This document shows positions 1 to 5,100 of a stretch of 5,100 nt of DNA, one piece after another. The notes beneath the pieces were generated by a model that was given only the letters and a program-made list of their open reading frames with translations, was not told the DNA's origin and did no database searches. The translations under genes were made by a program, and so were the position numbers. Numbering within the stretch: the stretch's first letter is position 1; each line of letters starts with the position of its first letter. Origin of the DNA: an uncultured Caulobacterales bacterium (GTDB taxonomy: Bacteria > Pseudomonadota > Alphaproteobacteria > Caulobacterales > Caulobacteraceae); contig CAIUZX010000129.1 in NCBI GenBank assembly GCA_903903715.1, positions 1-5,100 on the forward strand, given 5' to 3'.

Positions 1-690
1 CCGGCGCGGCCCCTCCTCGGGCGAGGCCTCCGCCACCCGCTCCCGCACCCCCGCCAGCAGGGCGGGCACGCCGTCAGACACGCGGCCGATGAACTGCTCC
101 GCCCGCATGCGACCGAACACGTCCACCTGATCGGGCATGATAACGCCGGCGCCGATGGGCGTCAGGCGGGCCAGCGCCTGCGGCGTCAGAGCGTCAACCG
201 GAGCGCGACCGCCAGCGCTCACGCTGCGGGGCGCAGCGAAGGGGGGAACCTCCACGGACAGGCTTTCCGCGGCGGCCTTCGCACGGCTGGGCCAGGGGAA
301 GGGCCGCCCGTCCCGCGGCCGGACGTGGAGCAGGTCCGTAAGCACGGTCGCCGCCGGCTCGCCGGTGCGGCTGTGCCAGAGGACCTGCAGTATGCCCGCG
401 CCCTGCGGGTCCCAGCGCACCACGCCGCCGGTCATATGCAGCGGCGCCCCGGCCTTGGCCTCCTTCAAAAAGCGGAAATGGTGCGAGGCGACGATCAGGG
501 TCGATTCGGTGTGTGGCGTGAAGGCGTCGGGCATGCCCAGATGCGCCGCCAGCCCCGCCAGGCCCTCCAACATGCGCGCCGCGTAAAAGCGCACATTCAT
601 ATGCCCCATCTCGTCGCATTCCCAGGCATTGACGCCGCCGCGCCAGATTTCGAGACCCGATGACGGAGAAGCGTTGGCAGCGTTCGACAC
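1..690 (-). CDS. Acyl-CoA thioesterase-like protein with two hot-dog domains (3' end cut by window edge)
   Basis: The minus-strand frame is open for 230 codons from a GTG at 690 to the left edge, so the C-terminus is missing. A stop codon (TAA, 691-693) lies directly before the GTG, and no other ATG, GTG or TTG occurs in frame before codon 28. Residues 20-36 (VNAWECDEMGHMNVRFY) carry the 4HBT-type hot-dog signature D-x-M-G-H-x-N (D26, H30, N32) and need this upstream start. A second, similar stretch at 187-209 (DQVDVFGRMRAEQFIGRVSDGVP) suggests a second hot-dog repeat. The expected role is hydrolysis of a cytoplasmic acyl-CoA or acyl-ACP thioester; the substrate cannot be told. The gene diverges from the TonB-dependent receptor across 191 bases. 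A longer-looking overlapping frame starting at ATG 706 is an arginine- and glycine-rich shadow without motifs. The gene assignment is firm, the precise activity only probable. Confidence 0.85.
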   Translation of the reverse strand, partial: MSNAANASPSSGLEIWRGGVNAWECDEMGHMNVRFYAARMLEGLAGLAAHLGMPDAFTPHTESTLIVASHHFRFLKEAKAGAPLHMTGGVVRWDPQGAGILQVLWHSRTGEPAATVLTDLLHVRPRDGRPFPWPSRAKAAAESLSVEVPPFAAPRSVSAGGRAPVDALTPQALARLTPIGAGVIMPDQVDVFGRMRAEQFIGRVSDGVPALLAGVRERVAEASPEEGPRR

Positions 691-699
691 TTAGGAAGG

Positions 700-704
700 T
701 CTCC
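700..704 (-). promoter_or_regulatory. Ribosome binding site deciding the GTG start of the thioesterase
   Basis: On the minus strand a GGAGA lies 9 bases before the GTG at 690. With the in-frame TAA immediately before that codon and no other start before codon 28, it supports GTG initiation. An ATG at 706-704 overlaps this element but opens the wrong frame. Confidence 0.65.
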
Positions 705-808
705 ATAGGGGGCGGGCGGGAAACACGTCGCGCGCAGTTGACCCTAGCGGGCTTCGTCCGTGCGCGCCAGAACGGGCGGGCGGGCCAGGAGAGAGGCGCC
801 CTCAGCTA

Positions 809-837
809 TTGACGTAGTCACCGCCGCCGCAGATGGT
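809..837 (+). promoter_or_regulatory. Weak candidate promoter for the TonB-dependent receptor
   Basis: A TTGACG (809-814), a good match to a sigma-70-type -35 box, is followed after 17 bases by GATGGT (832-837), which matches only three of six -10 positions. Transcription from here would give a leader of about 40 bases before the ATG at 882. The -35 box overlaps a small inverted repeat TGAC-GTA-GTCA (810-820), which could be an operator or chance. Another TTGAC at 738-742 has no better -10 partner. The rest of 691-881 holds no gene that I can see. Confidence 0.25.
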
Positions 838-881
838 CCGCCCCGTCGGCCTGCATTCGCCGGCGGAAAGGACGCTTCGTC

Positions 882-3008
882 ATGTCGACGGCCCGTTTCC
901 GGACGTCGCCCGCGCCGCAACTGGGCGTCCTTGGCGCTGCAATCCTGTTTGTCGCAAATCCAGCCCATGCGGACGACGCCGCCGACATTGCGCCAGTGGT
1001 CATTGCGAGCCGCCGCCTGGAGGACGCTGTCCAGAGGCTGCAGTCCACCGGCTCGGCCACCGTGGCGCGTATCGACCGGGAGCGTCTCGTCAATGGGGTC
1101 GGCGGTCCGTCAGGCCCCCTGTCTGGCGCTCTGACAGCATTCCGGGGCCTGCAGGTGCGCACAGTGGGCGGTCTTTCGTTGCGGGGACAGCGAGACTCGG
1201 TCGAGGTGCGCATCGCCGATGTGGCGCTGCCTGACGGCGCCGCGGGGCTGGCGGACCTCGTCACCAGCCGTTTCGCCGAATCCGTCGATCTGGTGACCGG
1301 CGCGCTGCCCGCGCGGTTCGGACCGAACGGCTCATCCGTCCTGCTGATCACCCCCCGCCAGCCGCCGTACGAACCGGGCGGCGACGTCGAGATCTATGGC
1401 GGGGGAGAAGGCGCCTTTCGCGTAGGCGGCGAAGCCTCCGGGGTGGTCGATGGCACGGACTATTTCCTGACCGCCGACGGATCGGTTGACCAGCGCGGCG
1501 TCGACGGACCAACCCCCGCCGACCGCCCTGTTCATGACCGTAGCTCAAGCGCGCGCGTCTTCAGCTACGTCAACTGGACTTTCGACGCCAACACCCGGGT
1601 CGCGTTCATGGCGGGCGTGACCAAGGCCACGAAACAGGCTCCCACCGCCGCTGGCGGCCAACCCGGCCTTGGCCTGCAGGCCTATGACACCACCGCCTAT
1701 CCGAGCGAGCGCCTGCAAAACAGTCAGGTTGAGGATCTGAATTTCGCCGACGTGTCCTGGCTCTACTCCGCGGGCCGCCTCGATCTGCAGACGAGCCTCT
1801 ATTATCGGGGCGCAAGAACAACGTTCCGGCCGGATCTGCTGGGTGATCTCCTCTATTCAGGCCTTGGCCAGATCGACAGCCGCATCGACATCGCTGTAGG
1901 GCTGCAGAGCGATGCGGTGTGGCGGCTGAGCCAGAGCCACAGCCTCGGCGCCGGAATCGCCCTGAAGACCGAGTCGAGCCAGTCGGCGACACGGTCGCTC
2001 GTCCTGCGGCTCGACGCGAACGGCCGGGTGATCAACAACAAGCCCGCCTTCATCAGCGACTATCTGCACGTGTCCGGCCATACAATGGGCGGCTACCTGT
2101 CCGACAACTGGAAGATTGCGGACTGGGCGGCCCTCGATCTGGGCGTCCGCTACGACGTGGCGATCCGGGACACCCACACCCGCGCCATCAGCCCACGGGT
2201 CGGATTGACCCTGTCCCTGGACCCCACCTTCCGGGTGCGCGCAGGGTTTTCACATGGCTTCAACCCGCCGCCGATGCAGCGGGTCAGTCGCCGGTCTGTC
2301 TCCACTTTCTTCAACACGACCGCGACGAGCTTCAGTCTCCGCAACGACCCGCCCCTGCCGGAGGAATCCGACCAGATCGATGCAGCCTTCGACTGGGCGG
2401 TCAGTCCGCGGGTCAACATCACGGTCGACGCCTACCGGAAAACGGCGAAGAACCTGCTAGACGAGGGCCAGTTCGCCGCGCCGCTGGCGACCGTGCCGTT
2501 CAACTTCGCCAAGGGCCGCAGCGTCGGCGCGGACGCCCAGATCGCCTGGAGAGACGGCCCGTTCAGCACCTGGTTCGGCGTCTCGGTGCGCAGGGTGCGC
2601 GGAGAACGCATCGTGTCCAGTGAGTACAATTTCTCGACGGCGGTGCTGAACTATCTCAGCCGTCACTGGATCGATCTCGACGGGGGCGAGCGGGCCGACG
2701 CCGCGGCCGGCGCCAGCTGGCGGACGGAAAAGACGGCGCTGAGCGCAGAAGCGACCTACGGCTCCGGCGCCATCGCCTCGAAGAAGACGCCTAACGACTC
2801 CGCGCTGCCGCAACGCTGGCGGATTGACGTGTCGGCGGTTCGAGGACTGGATCTCCCCGCCCCCCTCGGCGCGATCGACCTGCGGCTCGACGTGAAAAAC
2901 GTGCTGGATCAAGTCAACGCGCTGCGCGACGGCACGGGCCTGACGCTGGGAGGACGCCAGTATGGCCCGCGCCGGGAGGTGTATCTCGGCCTGCTCCGAT
3001 CCTTTTAA
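882..3008 (+). CDS. TonB-dependent outer-membrane receptor
   Basis: This 708-residue protein is a ligand-gated outer-membrane beta-barrel that would import a scarce or large substrate using energy from TonB-ExbB-ExbD. A signal peptide covers about residues 1-30, with a hydrophobic core (GVLGAAILFVA) and a likely cut after A-H-A at 28-30. A TonB-box-like stretch follows (about 37-45, APVVIASRR). The plug spans roughly 50-160, with SLRGQRDSVEVRIADVALPDG (99-119) and GALPARFG (140-147). The rest is barrel strands rich in alternating aromatic residues, including SPRVGL (437-442), GFNPPPMQ (459-466) and DEGQF (527-531) followed by FNFAKG (540-545), and it ends in the terminal phenylalanine usual for outer-membrane proteins. 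GGAAAGGA (865-872) lies 9 bases before the ATG. Length is normal for a simple receptor without an N-terminal signalling extension. The substrate is unknown; no ferric-siderophore or cobalamin gene is nearby. The stop overlaps that of the convergent hydratase gene. Confidence 0.95.
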   Translation: MSTARFRTSPAPQLGVLGAAILFVANPAHADDAADIAPVVIASRRLEDAVQRLQSTGSATVARIDRERLVNGVGGPSGPLSGALTAFRGLQVRTVGGLSLRGQRDSVEVRIADVALPDGAAGLADLVTSRFAESVDLVTGALPARFGPNGSSVLLITPRQPPYEPGGDVEIYGGGEGAFRVGGEASGVVDGTDYFLTADGSVDQRGVDGPTPADRPVHDRSSSARVFSYVNWTFDANTRVAFMAGVTKATKQAPTAAGGQPGLGLQAYDTTAYPSERLQNSQVEDLNFADVSWLYSAGRLDLQTSLYYRGARTTFRPDLLGDLLYSGLGQIDSRIDIAVGLQSDAVWRLSQSHSLGAGIALKTESSQSATRSLVLRLDANGRVINNKPAFISDYLHVSGHTMGGYLSDNWKIADWAALDLGVRYDVAIRDTHTRAISPRVGLTLSLDPTFRVRAGFSHGFNPPPMQRVSRRSVSTFFNTTATSFSLRNDPPLPEESDQIDAAFDWAVSPRVNITVDAYRKTAKNLLDEGQFAAPLATVPFNFAKGRSVGADAQIAWRDGPFSTWFGVSVRRVRGERIVSSEYNFSTAVLNYLSRHWIDLDGGERADAAAGASWRTEKTALSAEATYGSGAIASKKTPNDSALPQRWRIDVSAVRGLDLPAPLGAIDLRLDVKNVLDQVNALRDGTGLTLGGRQYGPRREVYLGLLRSF

Positions 3009-3853
3009 CCGAGGACCGTCCGGCCGTTCTTGATCACCGTCGCGTTGCGCGTCGCGACCCGCGCCTCGAAGGAGACCACGTCGCCGTCTCGCCACATGTC
3101 GACCGTGATCGTCTCCCCCGGAAACACCGGCGCGGAGAATCGGGCGGAATGGCTCCTGATCCTGGCGGGATCGTTTCCGGCATAGGCGCCGAGCACCGCG
3201 CGGCAGGTGATCCCGTAGGTGCACAGGCCATGCAGGATCGGCCTCGGAAAACCCGCCGCGGCGGCGAAGGCGGGGTCCGCATGGAGCGGGTTCCGGTCGC
3301 CACTGAGGCGGTAGATCAGCGCCTGATCGGGACGTGTGGGGATCTCCACCGACATGTCCGCCGGGCGAGACGGGATCGGATGCGGCTCGGGCGCGCCGTC
3401 GGAAGGTCCGCCGAACCCGCCGTCTCCCCGGGCGAAGATCGATGAGGTGAGCGTGGCGATCGGTCCGCCGCCCGTGGCGTCGCTCAGCACCGTCTCGGTC
3501 ACGACAATGGCGCCCTTGGGGCCCTTGTCGTAGACGCCGAGGATGCGGCTGTCGGCAGTCAGCTCCGCCTCCGTCGGCATGGGGCGGTGCAGTTCCACAG
3601 CCTGTTCGCCGTGCACGACCATCAGATAGTTGAGGCCGATCGACCCCGTCGCGCCCGCGCCCCAGGCGACGACGGTCGCCAGGGTCGGCATCGCCTTCAG
3701 CCCGTTCTCGTAGACGAACGGCAGCTCATCCGCGTTCATCGGGTCGGCGCCCATGCCGATTCCCAAGGCGTAGAGCATCGTTTCCTTTTCGGTGTAGGCG
3801 AAGCGCTGGCCTTCAGCTTTTAGCGACAGAACGTCCGGATAGGCGATAGGCAA
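3005..3853 (-). CDS. MaoC-family (R)-specific enoyl-CoA hydratase 2
   Basis: The 282-residue protein resembles the hydratase 2 domain of peroxisomal multifunctional enzyme 2 and bacterial relatives, which hydrate trans-2-enoyl-CoA to (R)-3-hydroxyacyl-CoA in fatty-acid, branched-chain or steroid side-chain degradation. It shows the usual double hot-dog layout. The N-terminal half has YALGIGMGADP (28-38) and LPFVYENGLKAMPT (44-57). The C-terminal half has the hydratase 2 motif YRLSGDRNPLH (181-191), with catalytic D186 and H191 five residues apart as in the known enzymes, then HGLCTYG (208-214) and FSAPVFPGET (239-248). Length suits the free-standing enzyme. The start is TTG at 3853-3851: it gives the family-like N-terminus M-P-I-x-Y and has a strong GAGGAG 7 bases upstream. 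The next in-frame ATG is codon 26, inside the conserved domain. The gene ends tail-to-tail with the receptor and diverges from the SapC gene. Whether the substrate is a fatty or a polycyclic acyl-CoA cannot be decided. Confidence 0.93.
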   Translation of the reverse strand: MPIAYPDVLSLKAEGQRFAYTEKETMLYALGIGMGADPMNADELPFVYENGLKAMPTLATVVAWGAGATGSIGLNYLMVVHGEQAVELHRPMPTEAELTADSRILGVYDKGPKGAIVVTETVLSDATGGGPIATLTSSIFARGDGGFGGPSDGAPEPHPIPSRPADMSVEIPTRPDQALIYRLSGDRNPLHADPAFAAAAGFPRPILHGLCTYGITCRAVLGAYAGNDPARIRSHSARFSAPVFPGETITVDMWRDGDVVSFEARVATRNATVIKNGRTVLG

Positions 3854-3860
3854 GGCGTCT

Positions 3861-3866
3861 CTCCTC
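3861..3866 (-). promoter_or_regulatory. Strong ribosome binding site deciding the TTG start of the hydratase
   Basis: On the minus strand GAGGAG stands 7 bases before the TTG at 3853, an ideal spacing. No ATG or GTG is available at a suitable distance, so it fixes the rare TTG as the start codon. Confidence 0.8.
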
Positions 3867-3930
3867 GATCAACTCTGCGGCGCCTCTTCGCGCCTGTCCG
3901 GGGGAGTTTGACGCCGTCGTTGAGGCGGCA

Positions 3931-3941
3931 CAAGCAGCTTG
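3931..3941. repeat. Short inverted repeat CAAGC-A-GCTTG in the hydratase/SapC divergent region
   Basis: A perfect 5+5 inverted repeat with a one-base centre lies in the 160-base gap (3854-4013) between two divergent genes, where an operator could sit. A repeat this short is easily due to chance. A poor TTGCAG (3944-3949) and TAGAGA (3967-3972) pair spaced by 17 bases follows it and could serve the SapC gene, with a leader of about 35 bases. No other element is visible in this gap. Confidence 0.2.
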
Positions 3942-4013
3942 CGTTGCAGCCGGACGCGCGATCCGCTAGAGAGCCCCTTGATTTTGACCGCCATTCACAA
4001 GGCCGAGCATACA

Positions 4014-4805
4014 ATGGATACCAATGAAGGGGCCGAGGGCCAGCTTTCCGGCAACGTCCTGCTCTACACGCGGCCCGAACCGCTCAACCCCGAATCGCAT
4101 GGCGGCCTCGGGATCAGACCGTCGACGTCGCCCTACAAGTTTGCCCTGACGGCGCACGCCGTGCCGTTGCAGGTGACCGAATTCGGCCCCGCGGCGATCA
4201 ACTTTCCGATCATCTTCGCCGGCGATCAGAAGCAGCCGATGGCGATCATGAGCATCCGTCAGCAGGAGAACCTGTTCATCGCTCCCGATGGCGCGTTCGA
4301 GCCCGACGCCTATGTGCCGGCCTATCTGCGCCGCTTTCCGTTCGTACTGGCCGACGATCCGGAAAATGAGCGCATGATCGTCTGCATCGACGTGTCGGCC
4401 GACGCTGTCCAACCCGGCGGCGAAATCGCCTTGTTCACCGGCATGGACCCGACCGAGTTCACCAAGAACGCCATCGAGTTCTGCACCAACTACGAGGGCG
4501 AGCGTAAGCGCACGGAGCAGTTCATTCAGACCCTGCGCGATCTCGACCTGTTCGAACTGAAGGAAGCCTTCTTCCAGCCGAACAACGCCGACGGCACGCC
4601 GGGTCAACCGGTTCGCCTCGCCGACTATTTCGCCGTCTCGGAAGACAAGCTCCGCGCCCTGCCGCCGGAGACGCTGGCTTCGCTGCGGGACTCAGGCGCC
4701 CTGATGCAGATGTACGCGCAGCTCATCTCGCTCAACGCGTGGGACAAGCTGGTCGCGCGCACGCTGGTGCGTGACGGGCAGGCGGCGACAATCGCCAACG
4801 CCTAA
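4014..4805 (+). CDS. SapC-family protein
   Basis: From the ATG at 4014 the protein has 263 residues, a usual length for the SapC family (named after a Campylobacter surface-layer locus gene). The family pattern is visible throughout: VPLQVTEFGPAAINFPIIF (50-68), ENLFIAPDG (85-93), YVPAYLRRFPFVLA (100-113), CIDVSAD (124-130), a middle TNYEGERKRTEQFIQTL (158-174) and a C-terminal MQMYAQLISLNAWDKLV (231-247). No signal peptide or membrane segment is evident, so older 'transporter' or 'permease' labels for this family are not supported here. The biochemical role of the family is not established; in Caulobacter- and Xanthomonas-type genomes it often sits near TonB-dependent receptors and tryptophan-halogenase-like genes. 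A receptor gene does lie one gene away, but no halogenase is in view. The frame stays open back to a TTG at 3939, yet the ATG fits the family start better. The ribosome binding site is poor (only AAGG about 11 bases upstream). Confidence 0.92.
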   Translation: MDTNEGAEGQLSGNVLLYTRPEPLNPESHGGLGIRPSTSPYKFALTAHAVPLQVTEFGPAAINFPIIFAGDQKQPMAIMSIRQQENLFIAPDGAFEPDAYVPAYLRRFPFVLADDPENERMIVCIDVSADAVQPGGEIALFTGMDPTEFTKNAIEFCTNYEGERKRTEQFIQTLRDLDLFELKEAFFQPNNADGTPGQPVRLADYFAVSEDKLRALPPETLASLRDSGALMQMYAQLISLNAWDKLVARTLVRDGQAATIANA

Positions 4806-4819
4806 GAGCGGGTGACGGG

Positions 4820-4834
4820 CGCCTGTCTCAGGCG
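4820..4834. terminator. Possible small hairpin between the convergent SapC and MaoC-like genes
   Basis: CGCCTG and CAGGCG form a perfect 6-bp stem around a 3-base loop, starting 15 bases after the SapC stop and spanning the stop codon of the opposite gene (4828-4830). On the plus strand a short TTTT follows only 8 bases further on, so it is at best a weak intrinsic terminator; the minus strand has no U-tract. It is the only hairpin at this junction that I could find. Confidence 0.3.
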
Positions 4835-5100
4835 GCTTCGGGTTTTCGCGAAAACACCGAGCGCGTAAGGCACGAAAAGACGAGGCGCCCGGCCTCATCC
4901 AGAAGATCGTGCTGGGCGATGACAATGCCCTTGTCGTCGCCCACCGGGTCCTTCGCCAGCACCGTCATGCGCGCCCGGAGCAGCTCTCCGGCCGGCGGGT
5001 TGCGGCTCCAGCGCAGGGCGTCGACGCCCAGGCGCTTGGTCTGCGGCCAGGGGTGAGACGCTTCGGTGTCGAGCTTGGCCCAGATCGCATAGACCAGCGC
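4828..5100 (-). CDS. C-terminal part of a MaoC-like dehydratase/hydratase (5' end outside window)
   Basis: The minus-strand frame enters at the right edge and runs 90 codons to a TGA at 4830-4828; the start lies beyond 5100. The visible part fits the second half of a MaoC-type hot-dog domain. It has LGVDALRWSRNPPAGELLRA (visible residues 24-43), matching the family's 'R-W-x-x-P-v-x-x-G-d-x-L' strand pair, then DDKGIVIAQHDLLDEAGRLV (55-74), equivalent to the usual G-x-V ... N-Q-x-G-E-x-V strands, and a basic tail SRKPEAA. The catalytic D-x-N-x-x-H region would lie upstream and cannot be checked, so activity is unproven; an acyl-CoA thioesterase of the same fold is an alternative. Codon pattern and G+C match the neighbours. 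It converges on the SapC gene with a gap of 22 bases. The frame beginning at ATG 4925 on the same strand is a shadow of this gene. Confidence 0.82.
   Translation of the reverse strand, partial: ALVYAIWAKLDTEASHPWPQTKRLGVDALRWSRNPPAGELLRARMTVLAKDPVGDDKGIVIAQHDLLDEAGRLVFSCLTRSVFSRKPEAA
4842..4855. repeat. Perfect 14-bp palindrome GTTTTCGCGAAAAC inside the MaoC-like gene
   Basis: This AT-richer palindrome sits near the 3' end of the partial MaoC-like gene, where it encodes V-F-S-R-K using TTT, CGA and AAA, codons that look uncommon in these GC-rich genes. As RNA it would give only a weak stem, so a terminator role is doubtful; a protein-binding site is possible. About one such perfect palindrome is expected by chance in a window of this size. 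Confidence 0.3.

Noticed and set aside
137..663. Plus-strand frames opposite the thioesterase gene
   Set aside because: Low-complexity shadow translations with no recognisable domain, antisense to a convincing gene.
194..706. Minus-strand open frame with an ATG at 706
   Set aside because: It overlaps the thioesterase gene in another frame. Its product is arginine/glycine/alanine-rich with no motif, whereas the GTG frame shows the full hot-dog signature. Long shadow frames are common in GC-rich DNA.
711..786. Repeated ggcgggcggg runs at 711-720 and about 775-785
   Set aside because: Short simple G/C-rich repeats expected in such DNA; no longer repeat unit or flanking structure.
2457..3224. 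255-codon minus-strand frame across the receptor and hydratase ends
   Set aside because: It runs antisense through the receptor and out of frame through the hydratase; the product is arginine-rich and motif-free.
3984..4012. TTGACC with GCATAC at 17 bases as a SapC promoter
   Set aside because: It would start transcription after the ATG at 4014, inside the coding region, and the -10 match is poor.
3939..4013. Upstream TTG start extending the SapC protein by 25 residues
   Set aside because: The extra residues look unlike the family and contain no signal peptide, and the ATG at 4014 gives a usual SapC length. The extension is more likely the untranslated leader.
3966..4607. 213-codon minus-strand frame opposite the SapC gene
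   Set aside because: Antisense shadow of a clearly conserved SapC coding sequence; no motif of its own.

Overview
This is a GC-rich (roughly two-thirds G+C) bacterial window. It looks alphaproteobacterial, most likely Caulobacterales or Sphingomonadales: a TonB-dependent receptor and a SapC-family gene lie close together in a background of acyl-CoA enzymes, a combination typical of those groups. The placement is an inference from gene content; no RNA gene or other marker in the window fixes it.

The window holds five protein genes on strictly alternating strands. From left to right they are: (1) a two-hot-dog acyl-CoA thioesterase-like gene on the minus strand, with its start at 690 and its 3' end cut off by the left edge; (2) a TonB-dependent outer-membrane receptor on the plus strand, 882-3008; (3) a MaoC-type (R)-specific enoyl-CoA hydratase 2 on the minus strand, 3005-3853, starting with TTG; (4) a SapC-family protein on the plus strand, best start 4014, end 4805; (5) the C-terminal 90 residues of a second MaoC-like hot-dog protein on the minus strand, ending at 4828. 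Genes 1/2 and 3/4 are divergent pairs over short intergenic stretches (191 and 160 bases). Genes 2/3 and 4/5 are convergent; 2/3 share a TTAA at their overlapping stop codons and 4/5 are only 22 bases apart. No gap reaches 300 bases. I see no RNA gene, insertion sequence, CRISPR array or phage gene.

The three minus-strand genes all encode hot-dog-fold enzymes that would act on acyl-CoA thioesters, while the two plus-strand genes encode a receptor and a SapC-family protein. A reasonable but unproven reading is a locus for taking up a hydrophobic or large substrate through the receptor and degrading its acyl-CoA derivatives by a beta-oxidation-like route. Nothing in the window identifies the substrate. 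The window looks like an ordinary chromosomal metabolic region; I found no convincing new system. The most useful observations are the alternating layout, the two non-ATG starts (GTG and TTG) that the sequence supports, the altered second active-site motif of the thioesterase, the divergent plug motif of the receptor and a SapC gene without its usual partners in view.
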